Assembly (NCBI GenBank): GCA_958496175.1
Contig: OY292274.1
Span: 7,688,001-7,752,000 of the forward strand
Direction: 5' to 3'
Length of the DNA stretch: 64,000 nucleotides
From: Sisyra terminalis
Taxonomy: Eukaryota; Arthropoda; Insecta; Neuroptera; Sisyridae
Shown: positions 1 through 11,179 of the stretch, piece by piece
How the letters are laid out: each line of letters starts with the position of its first letter
How positions within the stretch are numbered: position 1 is the stretch's first letter
Position numbers and translations under genes: made by a program
The notes under the pieces: model-generated
Told to the model about the DNA's origin: nothing
The model's input: only the letters and a program-made list of their open reading frames with translations
Databases searched by the model: none

Positions 1-60
1 AAAATCATACCACAAACATTAATTTGAACAGAAGTTCAAACAAAAATATTCGTGACGTAT

Positions 61-112
61 TGCCCAGATACGTATTTCGATTGCCAAGCAATCTTCCTCA
101 GTGGTCATCAAG
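61..112 (-). ncRNA. Hammerhead-ribozyme-like motif, left arm copy 1
   Basis: On the minus strand CTGAGGA (rc of 95-101) is followed by a stem GATTGC/GCAATC with a 3-nt loop, then GAAA and the self-complementary ATACGTAT ending in a possible AUC cleavage site. CCA before the core can pair with TGG after the site as helix I. One extra A lies between the CUGANGA box and stem II, so activity is uncertain. Confidence 0.5.
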
Positions 113-176
113 TAGTTTGGATCACTCCGTAACTGCTTTGTGATGGTTCACACAATATGTGGAGTGATCCAAACTA

Positions 177-236
177 CTTGATGACCACTGAGGAAGATTG
201 CTTGGCAATCGAAATACGTATCTGGGCAATACGTCA
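177..236 (+). ncRNA. Hammerhead-ribozyme-like motif, right arm copy 1
   Basis: Mirror image of the left-arm motif. CTGAGGA is at 188-194, stem II pairs 196-201 with 205-210, and GAAA starts at 211. The very short palindromic helix III resembles the type I hammerheads reported in Penelope-like elements, which are thought to act as dimers. The extra A at 195 is shared by all copies in the window. Confidence 0.5.
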
Positions 237-402
237 CGAATATTTTTGTTTGAACTTCTGTTCAAATTAATGTTTGTGGTATGATTTTTATATATTATTA
301 TATTAAATTATACTACATAAATTGGACTGCAATATAACTTAAATATTGTGTATATATTTAATTGCAATATAACTTATATATAAATATTATAACTTAAATA
401 TT

Positions 403-1347
403 TCGGAATGACCAAGGTATATTCTTGTGGAAATTGAACGATCTACAAAAAAGGTGGTCTTACAAGTTTTTGATATATTTGTTCCTTCAAAAGTTATTCG
501 AGGTCAAAGTTGAACTAAAGAGAAATTTTAAATTTTTTTCAATTTTTTGACGCAAGCATCAATTTTATGACGAAATTTTATAGGACATATTTTGTAGAGC
601 ACTTTTTTTCTGACTTATCTCTTTAAAAATTTTTGATATTTTTTACAGGTCCTTTGTTATTTGCATTAAACTGAAAATATTCGTAATTTTATTGTTTTAA
701 ATTAATAATATTACTCGAGTTATTAGATTTTTAACCTAGAAATTATTATATTATTATATTATTATATTATTTATTAAATTTAATTGCAATTGTTTCACTA
801 AGAGATTTTTATTATTTTTTACCAAGAATGAAATAATATAAATCAGCACTTTTTATTCAGAAAACGGAAATGGTTTTTCAGCAAATTAATTAAATAAAAT
901 AAAAAAATATTATGTTATAAATATAATAATTCAGGGAATATTATTAATTTAAAACAATAAAATTACGAAAATTTTCAGTTTAATGCAAATAACATAGGAC
1001 CTGTAAAATATATCAAAAATTTTTATAACGATAAGATAGGAAAAAAAGTGCTCTACAAAAAATGTCCTATTAAATTTTCTCATAAATTTTTTGTAGATCG
1101 TTCAATTTTCTACAAGAATATACCTTGGTAATTCTAAAATATTGTCACCAACGTGAGCTATAAAATTCCAAAGTGCAAGAGAGTATTGTTCCCATGTTAT
1201 TTAAATGGAAAATCGAAATTTACGATGCGGCACCTCTTAATATTAATATTAAGAGCTTAAACTTTCACAGGATTTTTTTTTGTCATTTGCAACAATATTT
1301 TCGATATAATTAAGAAAAAAAAAATCATCATTTTTTTTGAAGCAGTC
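403..1347. mobile_element. TA-type long-TIR element, copy A (left end missing)
   Basis: It matches the element at 25406-26430 from about its base 210 onward: the same inverted arms around a central AT-rich region, the same CCCATGTTATTTAAATGG block near 1190-1210, and the same end, CAGTC followed by TA, at 1343-1349. About 200 bp of the left terminal repeat are missing next to foldback copy 1. It has no coding capacity. Confidence 0.7.
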
Positions 1348-2768
1348 TAATGAACATGATCAGCTAGCATTTTTACCGAATAGTTCGATATTATGATAGG
1401 TTTTATATTGTTTGTATTAAATAGTATCTAGCATATTTGGTTCGTTCAGCAAAATTATAAGCTCCCAAACTAAATTAACGTTCCTTTTGATTCAAATTAA
1501 TTAAATGGATTTATATTATAAAAATACCTGCAACTTCCCGTGAAATATTCACAGCGCAATACTGAAAATTGGCTTTTGATTGAGACCAATTTGAAACTTT
1601 TCAATATCAACAATTAATTTGTTATAATTTAAAACATTGCGTGTATTTCACTCACACGTATGTGCTTAGAATATTTGTTCACTGTCTTTGATTATACATA
1701 TACAAATTAGTAATTCTATAACTATACCTATTATTACTATGATACCGCTACTTGGAAATACATCGGCAAGATAAGTTCAAATAAAAAACCTTCATATTAA
1801 TAAAGAGAAATATGAATTTTTGATAGTAATAATTTATTTTAGATAATCTTTGTGTACTAGAACTACTTAATCACCATCTTTTGGTTATTTTATACCTTTC
1901 TCCTCCCAAGTCAAAAATTAGCCAATTTCATACGTTTACGTTGGGCACTAGCCACTAGTATGGTTTTAGATTTTATATCTTATTTTTCATATATTGTTGT
2001 TAAGACTTTGCCAATATTGTTCCCTCATGGCAATGGTCAGAGGAATGTGGATATTTTGTTATTAAGCCGAACTAATTTAAACTAGAGGCGCCCCTACGGG
2101 TTCAATTCCAACCAAATAATATTAAAATTAAAAAGAAGCGCGACAATATCTGTAATAGCTTAATAGTTCATTGGACAAATGAGAATATGAGTTTAAAGAA
2201 CAAAAGCACAAAAAATCCTCGTTCACTTGTATTTTTCTCCCATCCACACGTTCCACTATATCTATATTTATTTTTTTGCGCAAAGTCCCATTTTTAATTT
2301 CAATTCTTCGTTTCCATTTCAGGTATTTAATTGAAAAGAGTGGAGCACAAAGCGTGCCTGTTTCCCCCTGCAATATCTTTCTGTACCACCGTTTATTGTT
2401 ATTTCAATTAGTGATAATTGATATTGAGTAGAAAATTTTAATTTTACATGTTCTTCTTGCTCACCCCGTTTATATTATCCGTATATATTATTAAAACTCG
2501 ATTCTTGAAAAAAAAAAACGTTATCACATGCAAGTGAAGCGACAATCTGACTTTCAAATTCACGAATGAAAAATTCGAAATATTGATTTTCTAAAGAAAA
2601 AAACCAACGGTAGACTTTTATGTTTCAAATATCTGTCTAGACATGAAAATATTTTTTTTATAGGAACTCGATACATTGTTCTTAGAACCTAAATTAGAAT
2701 ATTCGCTGTGTTTCGCTATATTTTTTCAACGTAAATTAATTCCGAATTATATTTTTCATGTTCATAGC
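1348..2768. other. AT-rich stretch, no gene seen
   Basis: Short frames only, none with recognisable protein similarity. A weak pol III-like A/B box pair near 2026-2096 was judged too poor to call. Confidence 0.6.
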
Positions 2769-2851
2769 TTTAACATTGATAACTATTTTATTTATTTCCG
2801 AGTCACAATAAATTAATGGATAATAATATATGTCTTATGAGACTCAATTTC

Positions 2852-2917
2852 TTCTCTATTACGACACGTTTCAACTATCTTTTTGAAAACGAATTTTCAA
2901 AAAGAATCCTCAAGCTC
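2852..2917 (-). ncRNA. Hammerhead-like end of the PLE, left, degenerate
   Basis: On the minus strand a TTGAGGA box precedes a perfect 12-bp stem closed by a UUCG tetraloop (plus-strand bases 2878-2905), followed by GAAAC and GTGTC. The first core C is T here, so it is probably inactive. The layout matches PLE hammerheads. Confidence 0.4.
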
Positions 2918-4160
2918 CAATACTTCATGATTTACCCAAAATACACAAAATAAATATGCCAATCTGACCAGTAGTGGATTACAAATTTGCACCTGGATAT
3001 TGGTTAGCTAAAAAACTGGTACAAACCATCAAGTCAGGCATTATATTTAAAGAAAATTATTCATTAAAAAATACATATGAATTTATGAATAGTAGTAAAA
3101 CCCTAAAACTACCACAGAACATCAAAATGGCATCACTTGACATTGTCAACTTATACACAAATGTCCCTGTTGAAGAAACAATCAAAATTGTGGAATATAA
3201 TCTAATAACATCCAAAATATATAATTATATGGTAATCAACGACATAATGAATTTATTAATCATCATCATAAAACAAAACTATTTCACTTTCAATCAAAAA
3301 TTTTATCACCAAAAGGAAGGCTTGGACATGGGTTCCCCTTTATCAGGACTCCTAGCCGACATTTACATGAACCACTTTGAAAATAAATATATTATGAACA
3401 GTACCTACAAAAATAAAATAATATATTATGGAAGATATGTAGACGATACATTTATATTATTTAATGGAACTACTCGACAGATTGACAATATGGTATCCGA
3501 TCTGAACAAAATAAATCAGAAAATAAAATTCACTTCAGAACAGAAATTAAATGGAACAATCAATTTTTTAGACACAACGATCGCCAATGAAAATGGAAAG
3601 TTATTATACAATATATGCAGAAAACCAACAACAACGAACATAACATCCATAAAACATTTTTTCACCCAAGAAACCAAAAAATGGCAACTTACAACAGTCT
3701 AATATACAGAGCAATCAAGTTCCTTCTTAGCACCAAAGTTCGTGAAGAATAAATTAAGATAATTAAACATACAGCCATTACCAACGGATACGACAGTTCA
3801 ATCGAAGACAAAATAATATCGAAATTTACTAAGAAATCCATTCTTCCAACTCCGCAAAAACAAAACAAAAAATATATAAAATCAGACTTCAATTTTACAA
3901 TCACCAACTTCCTAAAGAAAACTAACTTCAATATAACATTTTTAACAAACAACAACATGATGAAAATTCTCAAACCATTGGAGAACAACCAAATTACAAC
4001 GGAAAATAAAACTGGAATATATAAAATTAAATGTGGTTCCTGTGAAAAATTCTACATTGGCCAAACTGGTAGATCTTTCAGAACAAAATATAAGATATAA
4101 AAAGATATAAAAATCATCAATGCTTTAATTTCGAAACAAATTTTCAGCCACTAAATATTA

Positions 4161-5714
4161 GGGTGTCCGTTATTTCCCAAATTGGGTTTTGTTCTGCAAA
4201 CGCTCCCCAAATGTTCAGGTTATGACTTAAAAAAAAATATCAGACCCAGACCAGCCCTTAATATTCACATTAACCCGTGCCTAAATCATAATACATTTCC
4301 CATTTAAATAACATGGGATTTTTGCAGTTAATTTTTTTTCACGGATGTAGCTAAAATTATTTGAACAGCTATTTCTTGTAGGAAATTTAACGCTCTACAA
4401 AAAAGAATCTGAATCCTCTTTTCGATAAACTTTACCGTATAAAAGTTATTCAACAATAAAGAAGTTATTCATAGTCAAACCCATCTTTTTTTTTAATTTT
4501 TATTTACATCAAACTAAATTCATACAGATAAATAATAAAATAAATAAATACAAAAGTTGAATCTAAAATAAAGTATATTATTGTTATAAATAACAGCTCT
4601 TTCGGCGACATCGTTTACTACCTGCAGATTATTAACAATTTTCAGCCCATTTAAATAAGTATCATTGCTAATCCACGTATCAGCATTAGTTTCTAAAAAA
4701 TCTTTACTAATATTAAATCTATCGAAAAATTTCAACGAATTCGAATTAATAAAAAAATCCTTCTTTTCTAAATTTTTAATCTCACCATCTGTATTAATAA
4801 TATAACGTTTGAACGAATCAAATTCTGAATCTTCACAATTGTTTAACGCTACAACCATTTTATTTTTAATGTTAGCTGATACGTTCGGATTAAAAATGCA
4901 AGAGTAGCTGTTTCAGAATTTAAATACCATAAGTGATTTTTAAATTTATGCAAAACAGTTTCCGAAATTTTTTTATCAATTGTTCTGTATTGATAAACAT
5001 CTTTTAAAAATTGTAAATCTAAATTTGGAGATAGTGCTGCACGAGGCACTGCAAACCAGCAAGGCACATAAATAAACACTGTAAATAAACAAATATCTAA
5101 CAGATTTTTTTTTAGTTGTGCATTTAGCTCATAAATATCGCGAAATATGTAAATTTTCAGAGTGTAAATCGCCTTAGACATCCAGCGAGCATGGTGAAAG
5201 GCTCCTGGTTTGTAAAATTTGACTTTTTCAACATCCATTGTACCAAGAAAAATTTGACACAATTCTAAGAGTTCTTTGTAGTCATCACGAGGTAAGATTG
5301 AACACAAAAACTTTTGAACTTTGGCATTTAGGCATTTATTTCTCCAACCTTCTTTAGTAATTTCTGAGGAATTTTATTTCCTGCTAAGCCATTCTTGTAT
5401 TGGAACTACTTTATTGTAAAGGATATTAAAGGATTATTGTTGAGGATTCAGATCTTTTTTGTAGAGCGTTAAATTTCCTACAAGAAATAGCTGTTCAAAT
5501 ATTTTTAACTACATTTGTTTTAGTGAAAAAAAATTAACTGCAAAAAATGCAAAAATCCCATGTTATTTAAATGGGAAATGTATTATGATTTAGGCACGGG
5601 TTAATGTGAATATTAAGGGCTGGTCTGGGTCTGATACTTTTTTTTTAGATCATAACCTGAAAATTTGGGGGGCGTTTGCAGAACAAAACCCAATTTGGGA
5701 AATAACGGACACCC
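4161..5714. mobile_element. TA-flanked long-TIR DNA transposon, copy D
   Basis: Terminal inverted repeats of about 280 bp begin GGGTGTCCGTTATTTCCC and end with its complement; the element is flanked by TA on both sides (4159-4160, 5715-5716). The subterminal blocks CCCATTTAAATAACATGGG and GCTCTACAAAAAAG recur in the other TA-flanked elements here. The interior carries a degraded frame on the minus strand. A 2-bp TA duplication fits Tc1/mariner-like or several less known superfamilies; I cannot assign one. Confidence 0.85.
4520..5405 (-). pseudogene. Unclassified transposase-like protein, fragment
   Basis: Read on the minus strand, a first block from about 5405 to 4849 contains RDDYKELLELCQIFLG, KFYKPGAFHHARWMSKAIY and ICLFTVFIYVPCWFAVPRA. 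After a one-base shift in an A run near 4857 it continues with MVVALNNCEDSEFDSFKRY and ends with VNDVAERAV. A stop lies near 5373. From memory this matches a protein family often seen as uncharacterised repeats in arthropod and cnidarian genomes; I have no name for it. Its place inside long TIRs suggests a transposase or an associated factor. The roughly 290 residues seen are probably only the C-terminal half, and no DDE triad can be pinned down. Confidence 0.65.
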
Positions 5715-5875
5715 TACTACATATATGCAAGAAAGGATCACATATGAACACCCTAGAAGAATATGAAATATACAAAGCACACAAACTAGATCCAAATAAC
5801 ATTATTAAGGACAAACTATATAAAACAAATATCCTATATGATATTTGTTTACAATTGACAAAATAATTATTACCT

Positions 5876-5917
5876 GATATGACAGTCAAAAATTGTTGAA
5901 ACGCGTCGTAATAAAGA
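5876..5917 (+). ncRNA. Hammerhead-like end of the PLE, right, degenerate
   Basis: CTGATATGA followed by a weak stem and GAAACGCGTC. Helix III ACGCGU is palindromic, as in PLE hammerheads, but the CUGANGA box carries an insertion, so it is likely dead. Confidence 0.3.
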
Positions 5918-5956
5918 AGAAATTGAGTCTCATAAGATATATATTATTATCCATTA

Positions 5957-7739
5957 ATGTTCATAGCATTTTATAAAATATTTTAAATAATTGCTTTGTG
6001 CATATTTGATAGTCTGCATATCTTATTTTTTAAATGTTTGTACGTTAGTAAAAGTTTAAAAACTGTTCAATGATTTTAATAAACTTTGCTATTATTAATC
6101 ATCAAAATCAAGAGTTGATAATTAAAAATTCGACAAACTCATCTAAAGTAATATGTAAGATGGGATGAGCTTTTGTGCTAGCTTGCATTTTGCCTCACCC
6201 ATAATAATAATTTACGGCTTCAAAGATATAACGAAAACTTTTGAAGCATGTTCGTTGCCAACGTCTTTCATTCGTCTTTTTCAATGGATATGTACCGAAC
6301 TTTTCATATACACATATTTTATACCTTATACTTTAAGTAGTGTGGCTAGAAAGTCAAATCAATCACCAACAGTTTAAGTGAATTTTACTATAAAAATCGT
6401 GTAAATAAAACTTCGAGAAATGGCTCGTGTAATTGAATTGCACATTATAAAACAGATCGACGATAAGGACATTAGTAGTTAATGGGATTTTGTTATTGTA
6501 CGACTCTATTAAATTTTATTAAATCGTTAGTAATAGCAATAACTACATAAATGACGATAAAAATCTAATAAAAACGTTACTTTTTTCAGAAGCTTTAGAG
6601 AAAAAAATATAAATAGCATATATTTTTGAAAGAAGAAATATTAAAAATGAAAATAGAAACTTACTGTCTTTTGCCGCAGTGCTGACATCCAAATAAATTG
6701 TGCAAAGCAGGATTGATATGAGGGTTCCATGTAGAGTTTCCAATAGTAACTTATTTAAATTCATTTTAAGCAAAACGGAGAAAATTTTCATTCCGAAATT
6801 CATTTTCACGAACAAATCTGTTTTTTCCACAATCAAAAAAATATCAAATGGCCCACCAACGATAATGCGTTTAACGCAGATCAATGAACACTTTTTCTTT
6901 TTTTAATTAATTACAATATAATTTTAAGTCCACAAAACGCACGCACGCCATAGGTTAATTTGTCACAAAAATATTTCACTTGACCCTTCTCTGTGAGTAC
7001 ATATGAAATAAAAACGAAAATAGCCAGGACTTTTAAATGTTTCCTGTTTGCCTCATTTGCATGATTCAATGCATAAAGTTCGTTTTTTTTAGCCTCATGA
7101 AATATAAGAGGGACCGAACCAAAGTTCCCACGTTGGTATATACCTTCTTACTTCACTTTCAGGTGTTGCGGTGCTTAGTTTAGTGTGTCACTAGTTATGA
7201 ATTATTGAAAATGCATATTTTTTAGTGTAGATTAATTAATACAACGAAAACACAGAGAAATTCGTTGAATAAAATAAAAAGCTTCAAATGAATGAATTAA
7301 CAAATTATTTAAATTTTTAACGTTAATATTTCCATAAAGCTTTCATTTTAAAATCAACGAATAAATAAATGGCAAATGTATAATGCAAATTATCTCGGTT
7401 AATTAATGCAACAGAAAAAAAATCATAACTCATTTAATTACAAGCCTGAATTTATTCTGCTAGCTATACTTTTTTTTTCAAATGTTGGCTTGGTTACATT
7501 TGAAAAATAAGTATTTTTAAGTTTAAATAATCAAAACTAAATTTTGAATATATTCATATATAATTTGGTGAAAAAATAAAAAAAAATAGTTAAAAAGTAA
7601 GAGAGAATAAACAATTGGTATTTTTTTTATAAAAATATACTTGATAGAAATGATTTCAAAGTTTATTTATTTTTTCCACTTGTAAGAATATCAAGAAAAA
7701 TTGTTGCACAAAAATCGATCGATAATAATCAATGTACGC
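5957..7739. other. AT-rich stretch, no gene seen
   Basis: Frames up to about 110 codons exist on both strands but are low-complexity and overlap each other; none is recognisable. No repeat shared with the rest of the window was found. Confidence 0.55.
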
Positions 7740-7992
7740 GCGAAGAATCTTCGCCTCATACACACGAAATAACTGAACGTAGCACGTGACGAAATCGGTT
7801 CAGTTACCTATAACGTCCTTTGACTACTGACGACGCCGGCGACGCAACCACCGTTTCCAGCCCCGAGCCATGGCAGATCATGCGCCCGTTGAGAAAAGCG
7901 GCTGCACTCATACATCCCCAACGTTCCACCCACACTACAATAAAACCGCCAAAAGAAAATTCTTAACTGAACCGATCTGTTCTTATTATTAA
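7740..7992 (+). other. GC-richer island with a 40-codon frame
   Basis: This block contains CpG-rich runs (gacgccggcgacgc near 7830), unlike the surrounding AT-rich DNA. An ATG at 7870 in the context GAGCCATGG, a strong eukaryotic start context, opens a 40-codon frame ending at 7992. I recognise no family. It may be part of a host promoter and first exon, or the end of an old element. Confidence 0.3.
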
Positions 7993-10900
7993 AGTTGTAA
8001 ACACGCTCACCTGTCGAGAAAATTGTTTAGATCAAGAAATAGTCTTGGATTCATTTAATGCCACTTCTATTACCCTAACGAATTTATCAACTCATTTATT
8101 TGGCAGACACAAAACAAAAATACCAACAACACACTCTTTAAATCAATTAATTTCATCTTTGATTACCTTGAAATCCAATTTTTTCTGTTTCTTCCAACGT
8201 TTATTCGTTGCTCAATTTAAACGAATTTTTATAAAAAAAAACATGGAAATACATGCATCTTTAACGTTGGTTGAATCAAAAATACACTGATAAAAAATTT
8301 GATTCTGAGGTCGAACTCCTTAGGAGTTTGACAAATTTACCTTTAGAAGTGAAATCTATTTCGCTTTATTCAATTCCAAACGGTTTGAATCAAGAATTTT
8401 ATATTTCTTGTGTCAAGAAACACGCGTAGTTGAATAGAATGTCTAAAACATTCACAACAATGGTAACTGTAGTTGAGTAAACTCCCCTCCACATTTCACA
8501 TCAAAATATGGGGATTTTATCTTTGTGCACCTAAGCTGCTCATGCGCATAACATGAAATGTTCAATACAGTTCCTTATAGTGCTGGTTCACTATTGTCAA
8601 TTATTGTTCATGCCGTTTATAAGAAAATATAAATACTATCCAAGAGGATCGACAATAAATAAAAATTATTCCTTCTTCTCCTTCTCTCTTTTGTTTTAAA
8701 ATTGTCATTCATTAAATTTATTAGAAATTATTTTGAAGTTTTGAAACGACCGCGCTCCGACCTAGGTCGTTGAAGTGAAAAAGTGAGTTCGAAAGAGATA
8801 GGATTACCGAGTCGAATACGGGATCAAACATGAATCCTCTATACTTTACCTCTGTGTTTTCTAAGCTGTATTATCGATTTGAACCTATGAATTTTGCTGT
8901 TCATTTAACATTTTAACTTGCAAGTATGCAACATTATTAATAAATTATTGTTTTAACAAGTGTAATAACATATTTTAATATTCATTAAAAAAAAATTAGC
9001 GGATAATTTATGTTGAACAATTATTATATGTATTGTACTTTATAAAAATGTCTGATGACGGGGTCAAAGTACATTTAATGAGTCGGGGTTTCGAAGATCT
9101 TATTGATAGTTTTTGAGGTTTGTATATTATTTCTTAACAAAATAAAATACTTATATATTTATAAACCTTTATTGTTCCTCCACGAGTCGGTGTATCAGTC
9201 AAACAAAAAAATTATTGAAAACCTACGTCACAAGAAAGCCAGCGAGGATTTGCTGTTTATATTAAAGTAAGTTGTACTTATAATAAGATATTTTATTTTA
9301 TTCTAATAAACGATTATTTATATTTTTTATAGTATGGGCTAGAGGTTTTTAAAGTTCTTAAATATAGTACGGATTTATACTTTTAATTAAATAATTTAAG
9401 TTTACATATTTTGTATTGTTTAAAAATATGTTATAATTATGTAAATTTGTTCTTAATAAAATATATAAAATGAAAACCAAATCAGCCTTTATTTAATAAA
9501 TTATGCCTAATTTCTAGCTAAGTATATTTTTAATTTTAAATAAAATTTTATTGAAACTAAATTTTTTTTGGTTGAAATATCTGTGCAAATTAAACCAAAT
9601 ATATTAAAGTATTCATTCAATTTCGTTTATATTTGAATTAAGTATAGTTATGTTTCAAAGAAGTATCTAAATTTTTAATCAAGTTTATATATTGTTTGAA
9701 ATAAATATGATGGTGATTTCGTATAAAGAAATCGAAGTTGACTTAACGTCGCTAAGTTCTCCACTCAACTGAATGTTTCTTGGCCTAAGAAACATTTTTA
9801 AACTAGTATAGCGCTTGATTTAAAAATCATGCGCATTTCGCCGTATCCAACCTTACAGCTGGTTTTAACCAAACGAAAAACGTTTGAGATTCGTACGCTC
9901 TTTTACGCTCTTTCTTACGGTGTACATAAAGTATACACAATGATGAACGCACTGGTTTGAATTATTTTGAATTATTTAGATAACTTTAAAAAAAGCTTGG
10001 CAATTAATTAATTCCGCAGACTACCATTTTCATTAAAATTTTTCCCAACCACCATTTTAAAATGGCTAAAAAATTAAGAAACAAAAATAGGTATACTACA
10101 CTGACAGTTGTAATTCCCCACTAGCCGTTCAACTCTACGCAATTTTCACAGGTCTTATATTTTTGATGACTAAATAAGCAAGTTTATTTCCTCATATTTG
10201 ATCAAAACTTTTGCTCGTTTTTCCACTGAAATCGTAACAATTTGACAAAAGCTGCTGTATATTCTTCATTTCAAGTAGAAATTTGTTAGAATATAGTTTA
10301 TATTTACTATTTATGATGTTCATAATAAAAATTATTAGACCTATTTATTAAAAAGATTATTAAACGCGAAGAAAGTTAGGCGATTGATGATTTTTCTCTC
10401 TTGTGAATTTCACTTTGAATGCGACCCGATCGATGTAAAATTTAATCATATTATTGACCCACCAAACTAACTTTTAATTAGATAAATTTAATTTATAAAT
10501 TTTCATTAGAGTTGAGTAGAAAATTGAAAACACAATTTTTCTTTGCAATGAAACAAGTTCAAAATTTTAATCATGTACATGGTTAAAAAGAACTTGAAAG
10601 AATTTCGTCTTAGGTCACATTTTAATCAAATGATGCATAAAAGGTTGTGTGATTTCGATACATTAAAAAAAATCGTTTAGAAAACGTAGGTAGATATTTC
10701 CAGAAAATGATTGAATGTTACAAAGCTTGTCCCATTGAATTTAATCATAATTCGAAAGAAATACAAAAGAGCTAAGTACGCTTTTTTTTTTGGTGTAGGT
10801 TCTTAATGCTTCAATCAACTGATAAAATCTTAATCAATCAGTTTAAAGATTATAATAAGACAGTTATATCAGTTTAATTTCCAGTGTTGATTTGAAAGTT

Positions 10901-11179
10901 TCCCAGAACATAAACCTTTCAGGTTTTGTTCATTACCAAAACATTTTTGATACGTATGCTTCTTACATTGCTATATCGCATTCCCAACGCCCTGAGAATT
11001 TGAAATTTTAAGCACAACTCAGAATTGGAAATAGAATACAGATTGGAAAAAGTATCCCAAAAGATTTGAAAATGAAATACGATATCTTTGACATAGGACA
11101 ATCCATCTTAATACAGAGGTACACTATATAATTAGGGACTTTTATTATTTTTTTTTTGTTATTTACCATCGCCTAGTAG
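7993..11179. other. AT-rich stretch, no gene seen
   Basis: Nothing recognisable. A TATAAATA-like box near 8628 followed by AATAAA looked LTR-like, but no paired end or duplication was found. The rest is simple AT-rich sequence with small frames. Confidence 0.5.

Larger units (their letters stand above)
1..355. mobile_element. Foldback element, copy 1 (PLE-end-like)
   Basis: The sequence from 1 to about 287 is an almost perfect palindrome centred near 145, with only a short loop. The right flank to about 355 matches the outer arms of two further copies at 24079-24633 and 34078-34821, so the left outer arm is cut off by the window edge. Each arm holds a hammerhead-like motif facing outward. 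There is no coding capacity. Because of those motifs I infer a non-autonomous element derived from Penelope-like element termini; the class is not proven. Confidence 0.75.
2912..5866 (+). pseudogene. Penelope-like RT plus GIY-YIG endonuclease, broken
   Basis: Upstream of the open frame that begins at 2974, the motif LPKIHK is readable near 2930, followed by a stop where the family usually has Arg. The 242-codon open stretch carries the RT core: ASLDIVNLYTNVP, then GLDMGSPLSGLLADIYMN, then YVDD at 3436-3447. A frameshift near 3685 and one stop near 3748 separate it from the C-terminal part, where TGIYKIKCGSC and FYIGQTGR (4011-4080) form the GIY and YIG motifs. The domain is then cut by the transposon at 4161-5714. 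Its tail, including LEEYEIYKAHKLDP, continues at about 5720-5866. In this family RT plus GIY-YIG nuclease carry out target-primed insertion. This copy cannot make the protein. Confidence 0.9.
2769..5956 (+). mobile_element. Penelope-like element, truncated, split by a DNA transposon
   Basis: It is flanked by an 11-bp direct repeat ATGTTCATAGC (2758-2768 and 5957-5967), a likely target-site duplication. The ends carry about 60 bp of inverted similarity (about 2811-2874 against 5890-5955). Inside are a Penelope-type reverse transcriptase and a GIY-YIG domain, both broken. A 1554-bp transposon at 4161-5714 interrupts it. Without that insert the copy is only about 1.6 kb, so the 5' part of the coding region is missing, as is common for PLEs. 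Inverted rather than direct termini are also known for this class. Confidence 0.85.

Noticed and set aside
2026..2096. A/B-box-like pair (TGGCAATGGTC and GGTTCAATTCC) that might be a tRNA gene or SINE head
   Set aside because: Spacing is too long for a tRNA, no cloverleaf can be drawn, and no second copy is in the window.
8450..8830. Possible solo LTR (TATAAATA near 8628, AATAAA near 8655, GC-rich block near 8750)
   Set aside because: No matching TG..CA ends and no flanking duplication could be found.
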